From an uncultured Selenomonadales bacterium (lineage in GTDB: Bacteria > Bacillota > Negativicutes > Acidaminococcales > Acidaminococcaceae), in contig ONAV01000003.1 in the NCBI GenBank assembly GCA_900315925.1, positions 19,399 through 83,398 on the forward strand: a stretch of 64,000 bases of DNA. The letters are read 5' to 3'. The notes under the pieces are model-generated. The model was not told the DNA's origin. It saw nothing but the letters and a program-made list of their open reading frames with translations, and did no database searches. Position numbers and translations under genes: made by a program. How positions within the stretch are numbered: the stretch's first letter is position 1; every line of letters begins with the position of its first letter. Below are positions 33,098 to 43,041 of the stretch, in pieces.

Positions 33098-36000
33098 TCA
33101 CTTATTGCACATATAGGCAAAGGGGCAGTAAGGACATTGCTCCATATTATGTGCAAAATCGTTTTCCGTTTTCTTTCCGGCAATCTCCCTGCAAACCTGC
33201 AGGATCTCCTGCCGATAATCCTGCCCGGGCAGAACCCACTCGCTCCAGTTCCGTAAAAAGTGAAGGGAAGCCCCTGTCACTGAAAGAGAATCTTTTCCTT
33301 TTATTTGCAGCAGGCGTTCCAGTGCCATCTTGTATAATGCCAGCTGCCAGGCATAACCGTTACGGACTTCTCCTTCCCGGGGCGGTTGTCCGGATTTGTA
33401 ATCGATAATGACCAGTTCACCCCGGCTGATTTCCGCCACTGCGTCTATGAATCCCGTAATTAAAAAGCGATGTTCCCCATCCTGCAGCTGCACCTGGAAT
33501 TCGTATTCCGCAAATTTCTGTTTGGAGGCAAAAGAACGGTATAAGTCCGAATGCAGGTACTCGCGCAGCATGGTTTCAGCCTCCTGCGTCAGGTCAAAAC
33601 GACCGTTGGCCAGTTCTTCTGCCGCATCCCGGTAGTACGCCGTCCAAACGGTATCATCCTCCGCAAACCCGTTTTCCATGCGCCATTTTGCGTATTGCTC
33701 CAGCACTTGGTGTACCAGACTGCCAAGTACATCAGGCGGCAGGCGCTTCCCCTGCTTTTCCCGGGTATCCAGGGGCGGTATATTTTCAATAAACTGATAA
33801 TAATACCTTCGGGGACATGTGTCATAAGTATTCAGTGAAGAAGCGGAGAACCGGTTCATCCCACGACCGCCGTAGGTTTCCAGTGGCGCGGCTCCTTCCA
33901 GCAGATGCCTTTTCATCTCTTCCGAAAGCTCCGGCACCGGAGAAGCAGACGTATCCCCTTCTCCGGAAACGGTGGAAGGCGCAACCCGGATTTCTTTCCG
34001 CTCTGCCAGGGTACTATTACACTCCAGTCCCTGATCCAGCCAGTTGAGCCAATGGGTTGCAGTAGAAGGATTCTTTGTATCTTTCCGGATACCCGACAGG
34101 ACCAGCCGGTCTTTAGCCCGGGTCAGAGCCACATACAGCAGGCGGATCTTTTCTTCCTCCTCTTTTGTTTTATTCTCTTCCCGAATCTGCTCCAGCACTT
34201 TACCGGGAACCAGTTTGCCTGCCGCATCCCGAAGGGAGATACCCAGGCCCAGCACCGGATGAAAGACTGCATTCTGGTCATCGTTTTGGAACGGTGCATC
34301 CAGATAAGGCACGGCAACCAGCGGAAATTCCAGCCCTTTTGATTTATGGACGGTCATCACCTGCACCGCGTCATCTGCCGCCACCGTTGCCGCCGCTTCT
34401 TTATTCTTTGCTTTTTGCAGCCGCGTTACCCGGGTTACAAAATCCCGGATGCCGCCCTGTCTCTGTGAGCTGAATTCGTGCGCCAACTGGAAAAACTTAC
34501 GAAGGTTCGCCAACTGTTCCGCCCCGTCACACTGCATCGCAAGGATCGTTTCCGGATGCAGCAGGTTCTGCAGTTCCCTGCAGAAATCCGGCAGATTTAG
34601 AACAGTGCCGGCAGACAGTATCTGCCTCAGAAGCGTGACAGCCCTGTGCAGGGCCGCTTTTGCATTGAGAGACAATGCCAATACCGCGCTCCTCACTCCA
34701 TCAACAGATTCTGTCAAATCCAAAGACGCTGTCGAATCCAAATCCGTTTTTACCTTCAGCAAAAAGTCCCACAGGGATATTGGTTTGTTGTCTGTCTCCG
34801 CCGTCCCGGAATTAGCAGACGTGCCATTCGTTGTTACCGATGTTCCAGATAGCGAAGCCGCCCAGTTTTCTTTATTCATTTCTACCAATGCCAGGTGGAT
34901 TCGGGTCAAAGTTTCGTCATCCAGCCCCATATAAACGGAACGGAGAACCCCCGCCAGGTTCAGATTGTCGTGGGGATTGACGGCAAAGGAAAACAGGTTT
35001 AACAGGTCCTGTACCTCTATCCGGTCATAAAATCCCCGCCCGTCAACCACCGCACAGGGTACCTTGTGCTTCTGCAGGGCCTCTGTCAGGAGTGAAACAT
35101 GGGTCATGTTCTGCAGCAGGATGGCCATATCACGGTAAGCCAGTCCGGTGCCGTGCAACTCCCTGAGGCGGATAGCCAGCCAATCTGCTTCCGCCCGTCG
35201 GGCTTCCTCTGCAGACAGATCTTTGGCATAACAGTGAAGGCAGAACTCCGGTTGCGGTCCGGCCTCCCGGTGAGATTGCAAAGCTTCATAATATACATCC
35301 CGGGTCTCTTCCGTTCCCATGAGTTCCGGGAAGACTCCGTTACAAAGCTGCAGTACAGAGTCCACGGTACGGAAATTGTCATTTAACTGGATGAGCTCGC
35401 CGCCTGCAGCCGTAATCTCATTCCGAACCCGGGCGAACACACTGACATCCGCTCCCCGGAAGCGGTATATGGACTGCTTGCCATCGCCCACCACAAAGAG
35501 ACGGTTTCCCTGCAGTATATCTTTGTTACCCCCGCACAGAAGATACACCAGCTGCCGCTGGCGATCATTGGTATCCTGAAATTCGTCAACCATGATGTAC
35601 CGGAACTGCCGTCTGCATTTGTCCAAAACAGCAGGATGCGTTTCCAGAAGCGCAAGGGCAAGATCTTCCAGATCATCAAACGCAAGAAGGCCCAGCTTTT
35701 GCTTTTGCATCCGGATGTTTTCCTGCATCTGCAGCAAAAAGGTTTCCCAGGCCGGCGCCAGAGAAAGCGCTTTCAGGTTAATAGGACGGGACAGCAGAAG
35801 GTCCAGCCCTTGTTTGACCCGGTCTATATCGGCCTTATTTTTGCCTGTGCGCTTCAGGCTTTTGCCAACAGCCTGAAAGAGTTCAAGGTTTTCCTGTTTA
35901 GTTATATCGGATAAAGCGTTGCGGATCTGCTCCAGTTTAGCTTCCAGTAAAGCCCGGTTGACGGGCGAACAGGCTGACACAAAATCCGGCGTAAGCACGG

Positions 36001-36631
36001 CCTGCAGCCTTTCCGCTTCCCGGTCTGATTCCGCCACTGCTTCCTGATAAATATGGGCCGTTGTTCCCGCAGTAAGCGTAAAGCCTTTCTGCAAAAGAGA
36101 CACGGTCTGTTCCAGCAGGCTGCGGCTGCCGTATTCATCGCAGAGAAGGCAGGCCGCTTCGTCTTGTTCATGCAGCAGGCGGCGGAGCCTGTTTCTGACT
36201 TCGGTTGCCAGAAACTCGTCATGATCGGTTTCTTCCATCACCGTAAAGTCCGGATCCAAACCGCACTCTACCGGATTCGCCCGCAGCAGGTTGCTGCAGA
36301 AACTGTGGATAGTACCGATCTGGGCCTGGTCCAGCCCTTTCAGCTGCTGTTCCCAGTAGGCCCGATCCTGCCCCGCTTCCAGTTTTCGTTCCATTTCCCT
36401 GCGGATTCGGTCCCGCATCTCCGCCGCAGCTTTCCGGGTAAAGGTAACCGCCAGTATTTCACGGGGAAGTACGGTTTCTTCCGGATGGGAAGCCCCCCGG
36501 CTTATCAGGTACAGGAAGCGCTGCACAAGGACACGGGTTTTCCCGCTGCCAGCGCCGGCAGAGACCGCAACATTTGTATCTATACAATGAATCGCCCTTT
36601 CCTGCGCAGGCGTAAACTGCAATTCACTCAT
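33098..36631 (-). CDS. addA: ATP-dependent helicase/nuclease subunit A (AddA)
   Basis: AddA is the helicase-nuclease subunit of the AddAB recombination complex. The 1177-residue protein has Walker A SAGAGSGKTRVLVQRF near residue 20, Walker B MVDEFQDTND, GDGKQSIYRFRGAD, and MTVHKSKGLEFPLV with LLYVALTRAKD. The C-terminal PD-(D/E)XK nuclease has GFIDAVAEISRGELVIIDYKSGQ-type residues (D and K visible). It also has a cysteine before the nuclease (YDTCPRRYYYQ, about 935) and CPYCPFAYMC at the end, resembling an Fe-S signature. The start at 36631 follows GGGAGGAACGCC and overlaps addB by eight bases. Confidence 0.93.
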   Translation of the reverse strand: MSELQFTPAQERAIHCIDTNVAVSAGAGSGKTRVLVQRFLYLISRGASHPEETVLPREILAVTFTRKAAAEMRDRIRREMERKLEAGQDRAYWEQQLKGLDQAQIGTIHSFCSNLLRANPVECGLDPDFTVMEETDHDEFLATEVRNRLRRLLHEQDEAACLLCDEYGSRSLLEQTVSLLQKGFTLTAGTTAHIYQEAVAESDREAERLQAVLTPDFVSACSPVNRALLEAKLEQIRNALSDITKQENLELFQAVGKSLKRTGKNKADIDRVKQGLDLLLSRPINLKALSLAPAWETFLLQMQENIRMQKQKLGLLAFDDLEDLALALLETHPAVLDKCRRQFRYIMVDEFQDTNDRQRQLVYLLCGGNKDILQGNRLFVVGDGKQSIYRFRGADVSVFARVRNEITAAGGELIQLNDNFRTVDSVLQLCNGVFPELMGTEETRDVYYEALQSHREAGPQPEFCLHCYAKDLSAEEARRAEADWLAIRLRELHGTGLAYRDMAILLQNMTHVSLLTEALQKHKVPCAVVDGRGFYDRIEVQDLLNLFSFAVNPHDNLNLAGVLRSVYMGLDDETLTRIHLALVEMNKENWAASLSGTSVTTNGTSANSGTAETDNKPISLWDFLLKVKTDLDSTASLDLTESVDGVRSAVLALSLNAKAALHRAVTLLRQILSAGTVLNLPDFCRELQNLLHPETILAMQCDGAEQLANLRKFFQLAHEFSSQRQGGIRDFVTRVTRLQKAKNKEAAATVAADDAVQVMTVHKSKGLEFPLVAVPYLDAPFQNDDQNAVFHPVLGLGISLRDAAGKLVPGKVLEQIREENKTKEEEEKIRLLYVALTRAKDRLVLSGIRKDTKNPSTATHWLNWLDQGLECNSTLAERKEIRVAPSTVSGEGDTSASPVPELSEEMKRHLLEGAAPLETYGGRGMNRFSASSLNTYDTCPRRYYYQFIENIPPLDTREKQGKRLPPDVLGSLVHQVLEQYAKWRMENGFAEDDTVWTAYYRDAAEELANGRFDLTQEAETMLREYLHSDLYRSFASKQKFAEYEFQVQLQDGEHRFLITGFIDAVAEISRGELVIIDYKSGQPPREGEVRNGYAWQLALYKMALERLLQIKGKDSLSVTGASLHFLRNWSEWVLPGQDYRQEILQVCREIAGKKTENDFAHNMEQCPYCPFAYMCNK

Positions 36632-39600
36632 GGCGTTCCTCCCCGCCCGGATCCGGCTGTAAAATTCGGTAACGGCAGATTTTCGCTGCCGGGCAGTAAG
36701 CGTCACACTTGTCCGTGTGTGTGGGACGGAACCCTCCCTGCCCCATACAACACAGGGTATCTGCCAGAACCTGTTCCGTTTTTTCCTGCAAAACCGTTAT
36801 ATCGGTAACCGGGATCTTGTTCCCGTCTTCATCCTGCATTTCTGAATAGGTCTGCCAGGGAGGTTTCCCGTCCTGCGCATTCACAAACAGAAAGCTTTCC
36901 TTCCGTTCCCCGTCCTTCAGCACATAGTAACCGCCTCCGGTGACAGTGCCGCCCTCTTTGGCAGCCACCAGCCTGTCCGCCGCAAGGATATACAGGGGAA
37001 GCTGAAGATTCGTATCCAGGAAATCCGCCTTTTTCGGAGCCTGACTGCTTTTGTAATCAGTTATATAAAATGAGTTGCCGGCTCTGTCGATCCGGTCAAT
37101 TTTGCCGTTCAGGAAAATGCGCCGCCCGTTGATTTCCAGTGGCATCAGATTAGTGCTGCCACGCCCGAATTCCATTTCGGTATAGACTGGCCGCAGGAAT
37201 CCCGCTTCACTGTAAGCGATTTCTTTGTGCAGCCACTGCTGCAACAGGAGGCGCTGCTGTTCCTTGTCATGCTGCCAAAAGTCCCCCGCATAGAGCTGCC
37301 CCTGCTCCGCAAACTCATGCCAGGTTTCAGAAAAGAGCCTGTCCAGTTCTGCCTGCAGTTCCTCCTGCCGGCTCATTTGCAACGGTTCCCCCAGATGATT
37401 GCTGATAAATTTTTCCAGCACTTTGTGCAGCAGACTGCCCCGCCGGGCAGGGTCCATATCCTCTTCCATTTCTTCCGCCGGCTGCTGCTGCCACACATAG
37501 CTCACCAGGAACCGAAAAGGACAGCCCCGGTAGGTTTCCAGTTTGGAAGCGCTGAACCGGTCCCCAATCTGCCGTTCCACCTGCCGGAGCAGTTCCGGAT
37601 CCCCCAGATTGCCGTTCCAGCCTGTTTCGTTGGTAAGCCGTTTCCGGTCGCTGCCACCTGCTTCGGTAATGCCTTCCGCCAACTGCCGCAAAAAGTCTGC
37701 CTGCCCTTCCCGGGCCAGCGCCAGTTCCAGTTCCCGGGTCGAAAGGCTGTCAGCGATTACCCGTTCCGTTTTTTTCACCTGAATCTTCAAATCGGTAAAC
37801 AGAGACTGTACTTCCGCGATATAAGGGGAAGCGCCCTGCTCGTCATCGGTAAAAAATGTCAGTACGAGGCGTTCCGATGCCGCAGCACAGGCATTGGCAA
37901 AGAAACGGATATCCTCCCGGTATCCGTCAGCGGAAGAAGGCAGCCCGATACCCAGGGCGGTAAGGTCGGCCCGTTCCCTGTCGCTGTAAAGCCAGTTTTC
38001 ATGTTTGAAAAGAGGGAATTCGTGTTCCCTCAATCCCAGGACATAGACCTGCCTGAAAGCAGCCTCTTCCAGATTGACGGCTGACAGGACTGCAATCCCT
38101 TCCTGATTTTCCGGTTGAAGGTTCAGGGATATACCCTCCGCCTTCTCGGTTAACGCTTCCGTAAAAAGGGCACAGGATAGTTTTTTGTTACCACAGCCCC
38201 CGGCAAGGTAATCCTGGGGCAGACTCTGCAAAAGTAAGGTCAGGGCGTCATGGGCACAGGCTATGTTTTTGAAGCCCGTCAGCGTAATCTGCCCTTCTTT
38301 ATACAACTGACCTGCTTTGACTTTTAACTCTGCAACGGACAAAATGCCGAGGATTTTTTCACAGTATTCCTCTACAGTCGCTTCCGGTTTAAGTTCTGTA
38401 AAGGCCTGCCAAAGGTCCTGCAGAGGAGTACAGCCTGTTTTCTGCAAAGCCTCTGTTACAAACGTCTTACAGTCCGTATAGTAATGTGCATTTGCGATTT
38501 CCGTTGCAATCTGGGTAGGAAGCCCCAGGGCAATGCGCTGCAGCGGCTGTGCCAGCAAATCGCTCCAGGCCTCTGCCTGTTCTCTCCCGTGCAGGGAAAC
38601 GGATGACAACAGCGTAACGATACAACGAAAGACCGGATTGGCTGCCAACGTTGCGCTGCCCCGGAGTTGCGCCGGGATCCCGTATTCATCGCACAGTGCC
38701 CGCAGTCCGCTGTAATCTTCCATACGACGGACGACCACAGCCACTTCATCCGCCTTCACCGTTTGCCCGCGCAACAGTTTCTTGATGTCACACAACACCG
38801 CCCGCATCTCTTCCTGACGGTCTTCCGTCTGCCAGATTTCAATGGTGGAATCTGCCGGGACCGGCTTTATTTCCGGAGCACGCAACGTACTTACAAGATG
38901 CTGCAGGGACGATTTCCGTTGCGGCCCTGCAGGCAATGTTACCTGTTCCAATACAGCCTGCCGCATCAAATCCCCGTATGTAAACTCCGTAGCACCGTAT
39001 AATTCAGGCCTTACGGCTTCATAGGGCAATGCGATCCAGACGTCACAGAGCCGGCTGAGGGAACGGATAATGGAAAGCTGCCAGGCATCGAACTGATAGA
39101 ACCCCATAAAGAACAGGGTGTCCCATTGCAACGCGCCCTCTGCCTGTATCAGTGTTTCCAGTTTTTCCGCCGCCAGCCGGTACATGCCGGCCACATCATA
39201 TACATCATGGGCAATCAGGTAACGGATATACTCACGGTAAAGTTCTGCCGACTCCCTGTCTTTTTGCCTGTATGAGCCGGAGCGCCCGTCCCAGTGGGCA
39301 AACGCATCCGCAATTTCATCCGGTGTAACTCCGCAGCTGCCCAGTTGGTCCATTAAGGACGTGACAGAGCGCAGGAAGCCCTTTTTGGCAATCAGCTTCT
39401 CAAAATAGGGAAGCCGCCCCTGTTCCTGTAACGCTTGCAGAATATTCCCCACAATCAGTTCCTGTGCCTTACGGCTGATCCGGCGCACATGTAACCGCCC
39501 GCACCGCCGCAGAACCGCATTGGCCAGATAATCAAAATTGACCGCATTAACGCCCTGCATACGGGCTTTCTGTACTAAAACAGTAGAAGATGTAACCAGC

Positions 39601-39689
39601 ATGGAACGTCCGTATTCCTGCTGCAGAGCTCTCGCAAAAAAATCAGAGGAAGCACTGCAGCCTGCCGGTACGCATAACAAATGCAACAT
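36624..39689 (-). CDS. addB: ATP-dependent nuclease subunit B (AddB)
   Basis: The 1021-residue protein is shorter than Bacillus AddB (about 1166). The nuclease domain shows GKIDRIDRAGNSFYITDYKSS. Fe-S cysteines are CPFRFLVSYVW (near residue 715) and CDAYCPAAKIC near the C-terminus, the four-cysteine pattern of AddB. The N-terminal Walker A found in Bacillus is missing: the region reads CVPAGCSASSDFFARAL. The middle contains inactive helicase-like domains, including NLEEAAFRQVYVLGL. It is coupled to addA. No Chi-recognition statement can be made from sequence. Confidence 0.9.
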   Translation of the reverse strand: MLHLLCVPAGCSASSDFFARALQQEYGRSMLVTSSTVLVQKARMQGVNAVNFDYLANAVLRRCGRLHVRRISRKAQELIVGNILQALQEQGRLPYFEKLIAKKGFLRSVTSLMDQLGSCGVTPDEIADAFAHWDGRSGSYRQKDRESAELYREYIRYLIAHDVYDVAGMYRLAAEKLETLIQAEGALQWDTLFFMGFYQFDAWQLSIIRSLSRLCDVWIALPYEAVRPELYGATEFTYGDLMRQAVLEQVTLPAGPQRKSSLQHLVSTLRAPEIKPVPADSTIEIWQTEDRQEEMRAVLCDIKKLLRGQTVKADEVAVVVRRMEDYSGLRALCDEYGIPAQLRGSATLAANPVFRCIVTLLSSVSLHGREQAEAWSDLLAQPLQRIALGLPTQIATEIANAHYYTDCKTFVTEALQKTGCTPLQDLWQAFTELKPEATVEEYCEKILGILSVAELKVKAGQLYKEGQITLTGFKNIACAHDALTLLLQSLPQDYLAGGCGNKKLSCALFTEALTEKAEGISLNLQPENQEGIAVLSAVNLEEAAFRQVYVLGLREHEFPLFKHENWLYSDRERADLTALGIGLPSSADGYREDIRFFANACAAASERLVLTFFTDDEQGASPYIAEVQSLFTDLKIQVKKTERVIADSLSTRELELALAREGQADFLRQLAEGITEAGGSDRKRLTNETGWNGNLGDPELLRQVERQIGDRFSASKLETYRGCPFRFLVSYVWQQQPAEEMEEDMDPARRGSLLHKVLEKFISNHLGEPLQMSRQEELQAELDRLFSETWHEFAEQGQLYAGDFWQHDKEQQRLLLQQWLHKEIAYSEAGFLRPVYTEMEFGRGSTNLMPLEINGRRIFLNGKIDRIDRAGNSFYITDYKSSQAPKKADFLDTNLQLPLYILAADRLVAAKEGGTVTGGGYYVLKDGERKESFLFVNAQDGKPPWQTYSEMQDEDGNKIPVTDITVLQEKTEQVLADTLCCMGQGGFRPTHTDKCDAYCPAAKICRYRILQPDPGGEERHE

Positions 39690-39785
39690 AGTTCACCTGT
39701 AAAATTCAGTCTTTATAAATCGCTTTAACACATTGGCTCCTTGTTGGAGAAACAATCAATGCGTTTTCTAAGTTTTCTAGTTATC

Positions 39786-41333
39786 CTAGTTGTTTTTATT
39801 ATTCTTGCTATTGTTATTCTCTTTGTTGTCCTTCTTCTCTTTGCTGTCTTTGTTGTCCTTATTGTCTTTGCTGTCCTTACTGTCTTTGCCCTTATTACCC
39901 TCATGCACCATCATTTCTTTTCCCGTATCGTGATCCATCAACATAATTTTATTCAGATGGAGTTTTCCTCTAATAATACTGAAAGCATCCGTACTGACGG
40001 TCCCAAACTGAGTGATGATTTTTACATCATAAAAGCGCAAATCCCTATACCGGTTGCTGAAACGTCCCTGCAGACTGTCGAAAGGAATAAGGCTGTAATG
40101 TCCCTTTCCGGATTTAAAATTCCCGGTGGTCAGTGTGCTTCGGGCATTCCCTTTACACTCAAGGCTTATATCCAAATCCACCGGACAGGACAGGTGAGAA
40201 TTCCGCAAGGCTCTTTTGCTGTCCAGATTCTTTCCGTTTCCGAAGATTCGGTATCTCCTGGTATTCATATCATAATCGCCCCGGGCTGCCAGAGTTCCGC
40301 CAAACACTTTTGCATGGACATCCGAAAACCGGAAAATCCCATTGGCATAGTTCACATCCCCGATGATATCTGTAAAATGCAATGCCGGAATATGCAGTTC
40401 TTGCATTTTAACAGTTCCCCGGCCCATAGGCCCCGTAACCGGTCCTTCCATTCTGACCACTACCGTCATATTATCATGGACATTCATGCCAAAGCCCAGA
40501 GAGGAAGGATCCACATCCCGCAGCGATACATCCACATCCAGCACAGGGGTAGCCGGTTTAAAATTAATTTCACCGTAGATGGACATACCGCCGCCCTGCA
40601 TGGTTCCGCCAAATTTCCCGGTGGACAGGTCAATATGGGACATACCGGTCGTATCGAGTCCCAGCTTCATGTTAACATTGTTCAAAACATAATGATGCTT
40701 TTTATAGCGGGCTGCCAGCTGACAGTCCTCTAACACAATCACCGACCGCAACCTGCGGGCGCCCAGGTCAAAATTGATACCATCGTCATCATAAACGTAG
40801 TCGTGATCTTCGATCCATTCCGTTTCCAAATCCTGTCCCGTCTTATGTTTCGGATCCTGTTTCGTATTCTTTTCCATCCCCTGCGGTGCTTCCGGCTTCG
40901 GCAGACTGATTTTTCCAGGTTTCTGATCAAGAAAATCAACTTGCATATTCTCGTTAAAGCGCACAGAGATTACAGCGTTTTTCAGCGTCAGATGCTGAAT
41001 GGAAGTTGCTTTAAAACGGCGGGTGATAACGTCCCAGAGACGCACTTGAAAGCTTCCTTCCGGAATATGAAGGATCACATCCCCGTCAGGTTCTTTCCAT
41101 ACTAAATTTTCGAAATTAACATCTCCGGTGATATGGGCCATAAGGGTTTCCACCGTTATGGTTCCCCGCAGCATCGTCTGCTTTTGCATTTCCCGGTTGA
41201 AGATGAACGCAGCGCCCCGTCTGGCAAACTGCAGCAAACCCAGGATGACAAGGATACTGACGATAACGCTTGCAATAGCTGCTGCAACACTGATTTTATG
41301 CCGTTTTAAGAAGCTTTTTCCCGGGAATTCCAT
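39786..41333 (-). CDS. AsmA-like envelope protein 2 with lysine/asparagine-rich tail
   Basis: The 515-residue protein is a paralogue of the AsmA-like gene at 30573-32189 (shared GDVNFENLVWKEPDGDVILHI-type segment). It has an N-terminal membrane helix (about residues 16-36) and a periplasmic beta-rich body. The final 35 residues are almost wholly K, D, S, N and E in KDSKDNKDNK-like repeats, encoded by a repetitive stretch at 39786-39890. An AGGAGG lies twelve bases before the ATG. Located between addB and rarA. A role in outer-membrane lipid traffic is inferred from family. Confidence 0.7.
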   Translation of the reverse strand: MEFPGKSFLKRHKISVAAAIASVIVSILVILGLLQFARRGAAFIFNREMQKQTMLRGTITVETLMAHITGDVNFENLVWKEPDGDVILHIPEGSFQVRLWDVITRRFKATSIQHLTLKNAVISVRFNENMQVDFLDQKPGKISLPKPEAPQGMEKNTKQDPKHKTGQDLETEWIEDHDYVYDDDGINFDLGARRLRSVIVLEDCQLAARYKKHHYVLNNVNMKLGLDTTGMSHIDLSTGKFGGTMQGGGMSIYGEINFKPATPVLDVDVSLRDVDPSSLGFGMNVHDNMTVVVRMEGPVTGPMGRGTVKMQELHIPALHFTDIIGDVNYANGIFRFSDVHAKVFGGTLAARGDYDMNTRRYRIFGNGKNLDSKRALRNSHLSCPVDLDISLECKGNARSTLTTGNFKSGKGHYSLIPFDSLQGRFSNRYRDLRFYDVKIITQFGTVSTDAFSIIRGKLHLNKIMLMDHDTGKEMMVHEGNKGKDSKDSKDNKDNKDSKEKKDNKENNNSKNNKNN

Positions 41334-41459
41334 ATTCTTACATTGCCTCCTGAGTAATTATTGACAGTAAACACCGGTGTAACAGACTTAAAAATCTGCC
41401 GTATCTTGATTTTTCCCAAGCCGGCCCCTGCGTTGGCAGATGACATCCGAGAAAGCGGA

Positions 41460-42785
41460 TCAGATTTTCGCCCCGTGTTTCCGTTTCCATTCTTTAATCT
41501 GCTGCAACCGTTCCTTGTAGCGCGCTTCAAATCCTTCTTCTGTAGGCTGGTAGTAGGTTCTTCCCAACAGGGAATCAGGCAGGCACTGCATATTGGTCAG
41601 TTTATCTTCTGTATCATGTGCATACTGATAGCCTTTGCCGTAGTTCAGATTTTTCATCAGTTTGGTGGGCGCATTGCGAATTACAAGAGGAACCGGCTCC
41701 GCAATCATATTCAGGGCATCCACCCGGGCTGTATTGTAAGCTACTTCCATAGCATTGGATTTTGGCGCCAGAGACATATACACCACAGCCTCCGTCAGAT
41801 GCACCGTACACTCCGGCATACCGATAAAATGACAGGCCTGATACGCCGCCACCGCAATTTCCAGCGCCCTGGGATCCGCCATGCCCACGTCTTCGCTGGC
41901 AAACCTTGTCACCCTGCGGGCCACATACAGAGGGTCCTCTCCTGCTTCCAGCATCCGGGCCAGCCAGTACACCGCTGCATCCGGATCCGAGTTACGCATG
42001 CTCTTATGCAACGCAGATATCAGATTATAATGTTCTTCCCCGTTTTTATCGTAAAGCAGAGATTTTTTGGAAATACACTGCTCCAGTATTTCTTTGGTCA
42101 CAACGACCGTGTCGTCCTTCAGGTCCCCGTTCAGCACTACCATTTCCAGCGTGGACAGGGCCGAGCGTGCATCCCCGTTGGCAAAATTGGCAATAAGACG
42201 TAACAGGTCCTCTGCAATTTCAATTTTCTGTCCGCCAAAACCCCTGGGACTTTGCAGCGCATGGTGCAGCATCTCTGTCAAATCATCTGCCGAAAGAGGC
42301 TGCAGCACAAAGACACGGCAGCGGGATAACAGCGCCCCGTTCACTTCAAAAGAAGGGTTTTCCGTGGTAGCACCAATAAGAATGATACTGCCTTTTTCCA
42401 CAAAAGGCAAAAACGCATCCTGCTGCGCCTTATTGAAGCGATGGATCTCGTCTACAAATACGATGGTCCGCTGTCCGATCTGACGGTTCTTCTCCGCTTT
42501 TTCCATCACGACACGGATTTCTTTGATGCCACTGGTAACAGCAGAAAAGTTGATAAATGCCGATTGTGTCATCCGCGCAATGATCTGGGCCAGCGTGGTC
42601 TTTCCGACTCCGGGAGGACCCCAGAAAATCATGGAAGAAATTCGGTCCTGCTCGATCATACGGCGCAGCACCCGGCCCCTTCCCAACAGATGCTCCTGCC
42701 CCACATATTCTTCTATTGTTTCCGGCCGCAATCGGGCGGCCAGAGGCTGGCTCACCAAATCGTCAAAAATGCCTGCCTGTTCCAT
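41460..42785 (-). CDS. rarA: Replication-associated recombination protein A (RarA/MgsA)
   Basis: RarA is a AAA+ ATPase acting at stalled replication forks. The 441-residue protein has Walker A GPPGVGKTTLAQ (about residues 55-66), Walker B VDEIHRFNKAQQDA, sensor-like TENPSFEVNGALLSRC, and the C-terminal tetramerisation domain containing MRNSDPDAAVYWLARML. GAGGTAGACCACT precedes the ATG. It is separated from addB and the AsmA-like gene by short gaps. Confidence 0.96.
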   Translation of the reverse strand: MEQAGIFDDLVSQPLAARLRPETIEEYVGQEHLLGRGRVLRRMIEQDRISSMIFWGPPGVGKTTLAQIIARMTQSAFINFSAVTSGIKEIRVVMEKAEKNRQIGQRTIVFVDEIHRFNKAQQDAFLPFVEKGSIILIGATTENPSFEVNGALLSRCRVFVLQPLSADDLTEMLHHALQSPRGFGGQKIEIAEDLLRLIANFANGDARSALSTLEMVVLNGDLKDDTVVVTKEILEQCISKKSLLYDKNGEEHYNLISALHKSMRNSDPDAAVYWLARMLEAGEDPLYVARRVTRFASEDVGMADPRALEIAVAAYQACHFIGMPECTVHLTEAVVYMSLAPKSNAMEVAYNTARVDALNMIAEPVPLVIRNAPTKLMKNLNYGKGYQYAHDTEDKLTNMQCLPDSLLGRTYYQPTEEGFEARYKERLQQIKEWKRKHGAKI

Positions 42786-42910
42786 AGTGGTCTACCTCGT
42801 TCAGCAGATATATAACAAGCTCATTGCAAAACAGTTGTTCGTATTTCATTTTACCATATTCATCGCAAAAAGGAAAGTTCCATGTGTGATTATTTTGCAA
42901 ATAAATAAAA

Positions 42911-42980
42911 AAGGCTGCAAGGGAAATACAACGCAAACCCGTCTCCGATGTTTTGCTTGTGCCTTTTCATTTGCAGCCTC
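42911..42980. repeat. Inverted-repeat element downstream of metQ copy 1
   Basis: AAGGCTGCAA at 42911 pairs with TTGCAGCCTC at 42971. The inner GATGTTTTGCTTGTG block is also found at 47661-47675 within the long hairpin element. On the minus strand the stem is followed by a T-run, so it may act as a second terminator. Confidence 0.6.
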
Positions 42981-42998
42981 ATTAGTAATTAAAAAGTA

Positions 42999-43028
42999 AA
43001 GGAAGTGCTGAACAATCAACACTTCCTT
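42999..43028. terminator. Intrinsic terminator of metQ copy 1
   Basis: AAGGAAGTG and CACTTCCTT flank a 12-base loop, with T-rich sequence on both sides. It lies 13 bases past the gene end. Its sequence resembles the 32-bp palindromic repeat. Confidence 0.8.
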
Positions 43029-43041
43029 AGATATTTTTCTA

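Noticed and set aside
39786..39890. CRISPR-like or tandem repeat array
   Set aside because: The repetition is codon-level within a protein tail and lacks spacers.
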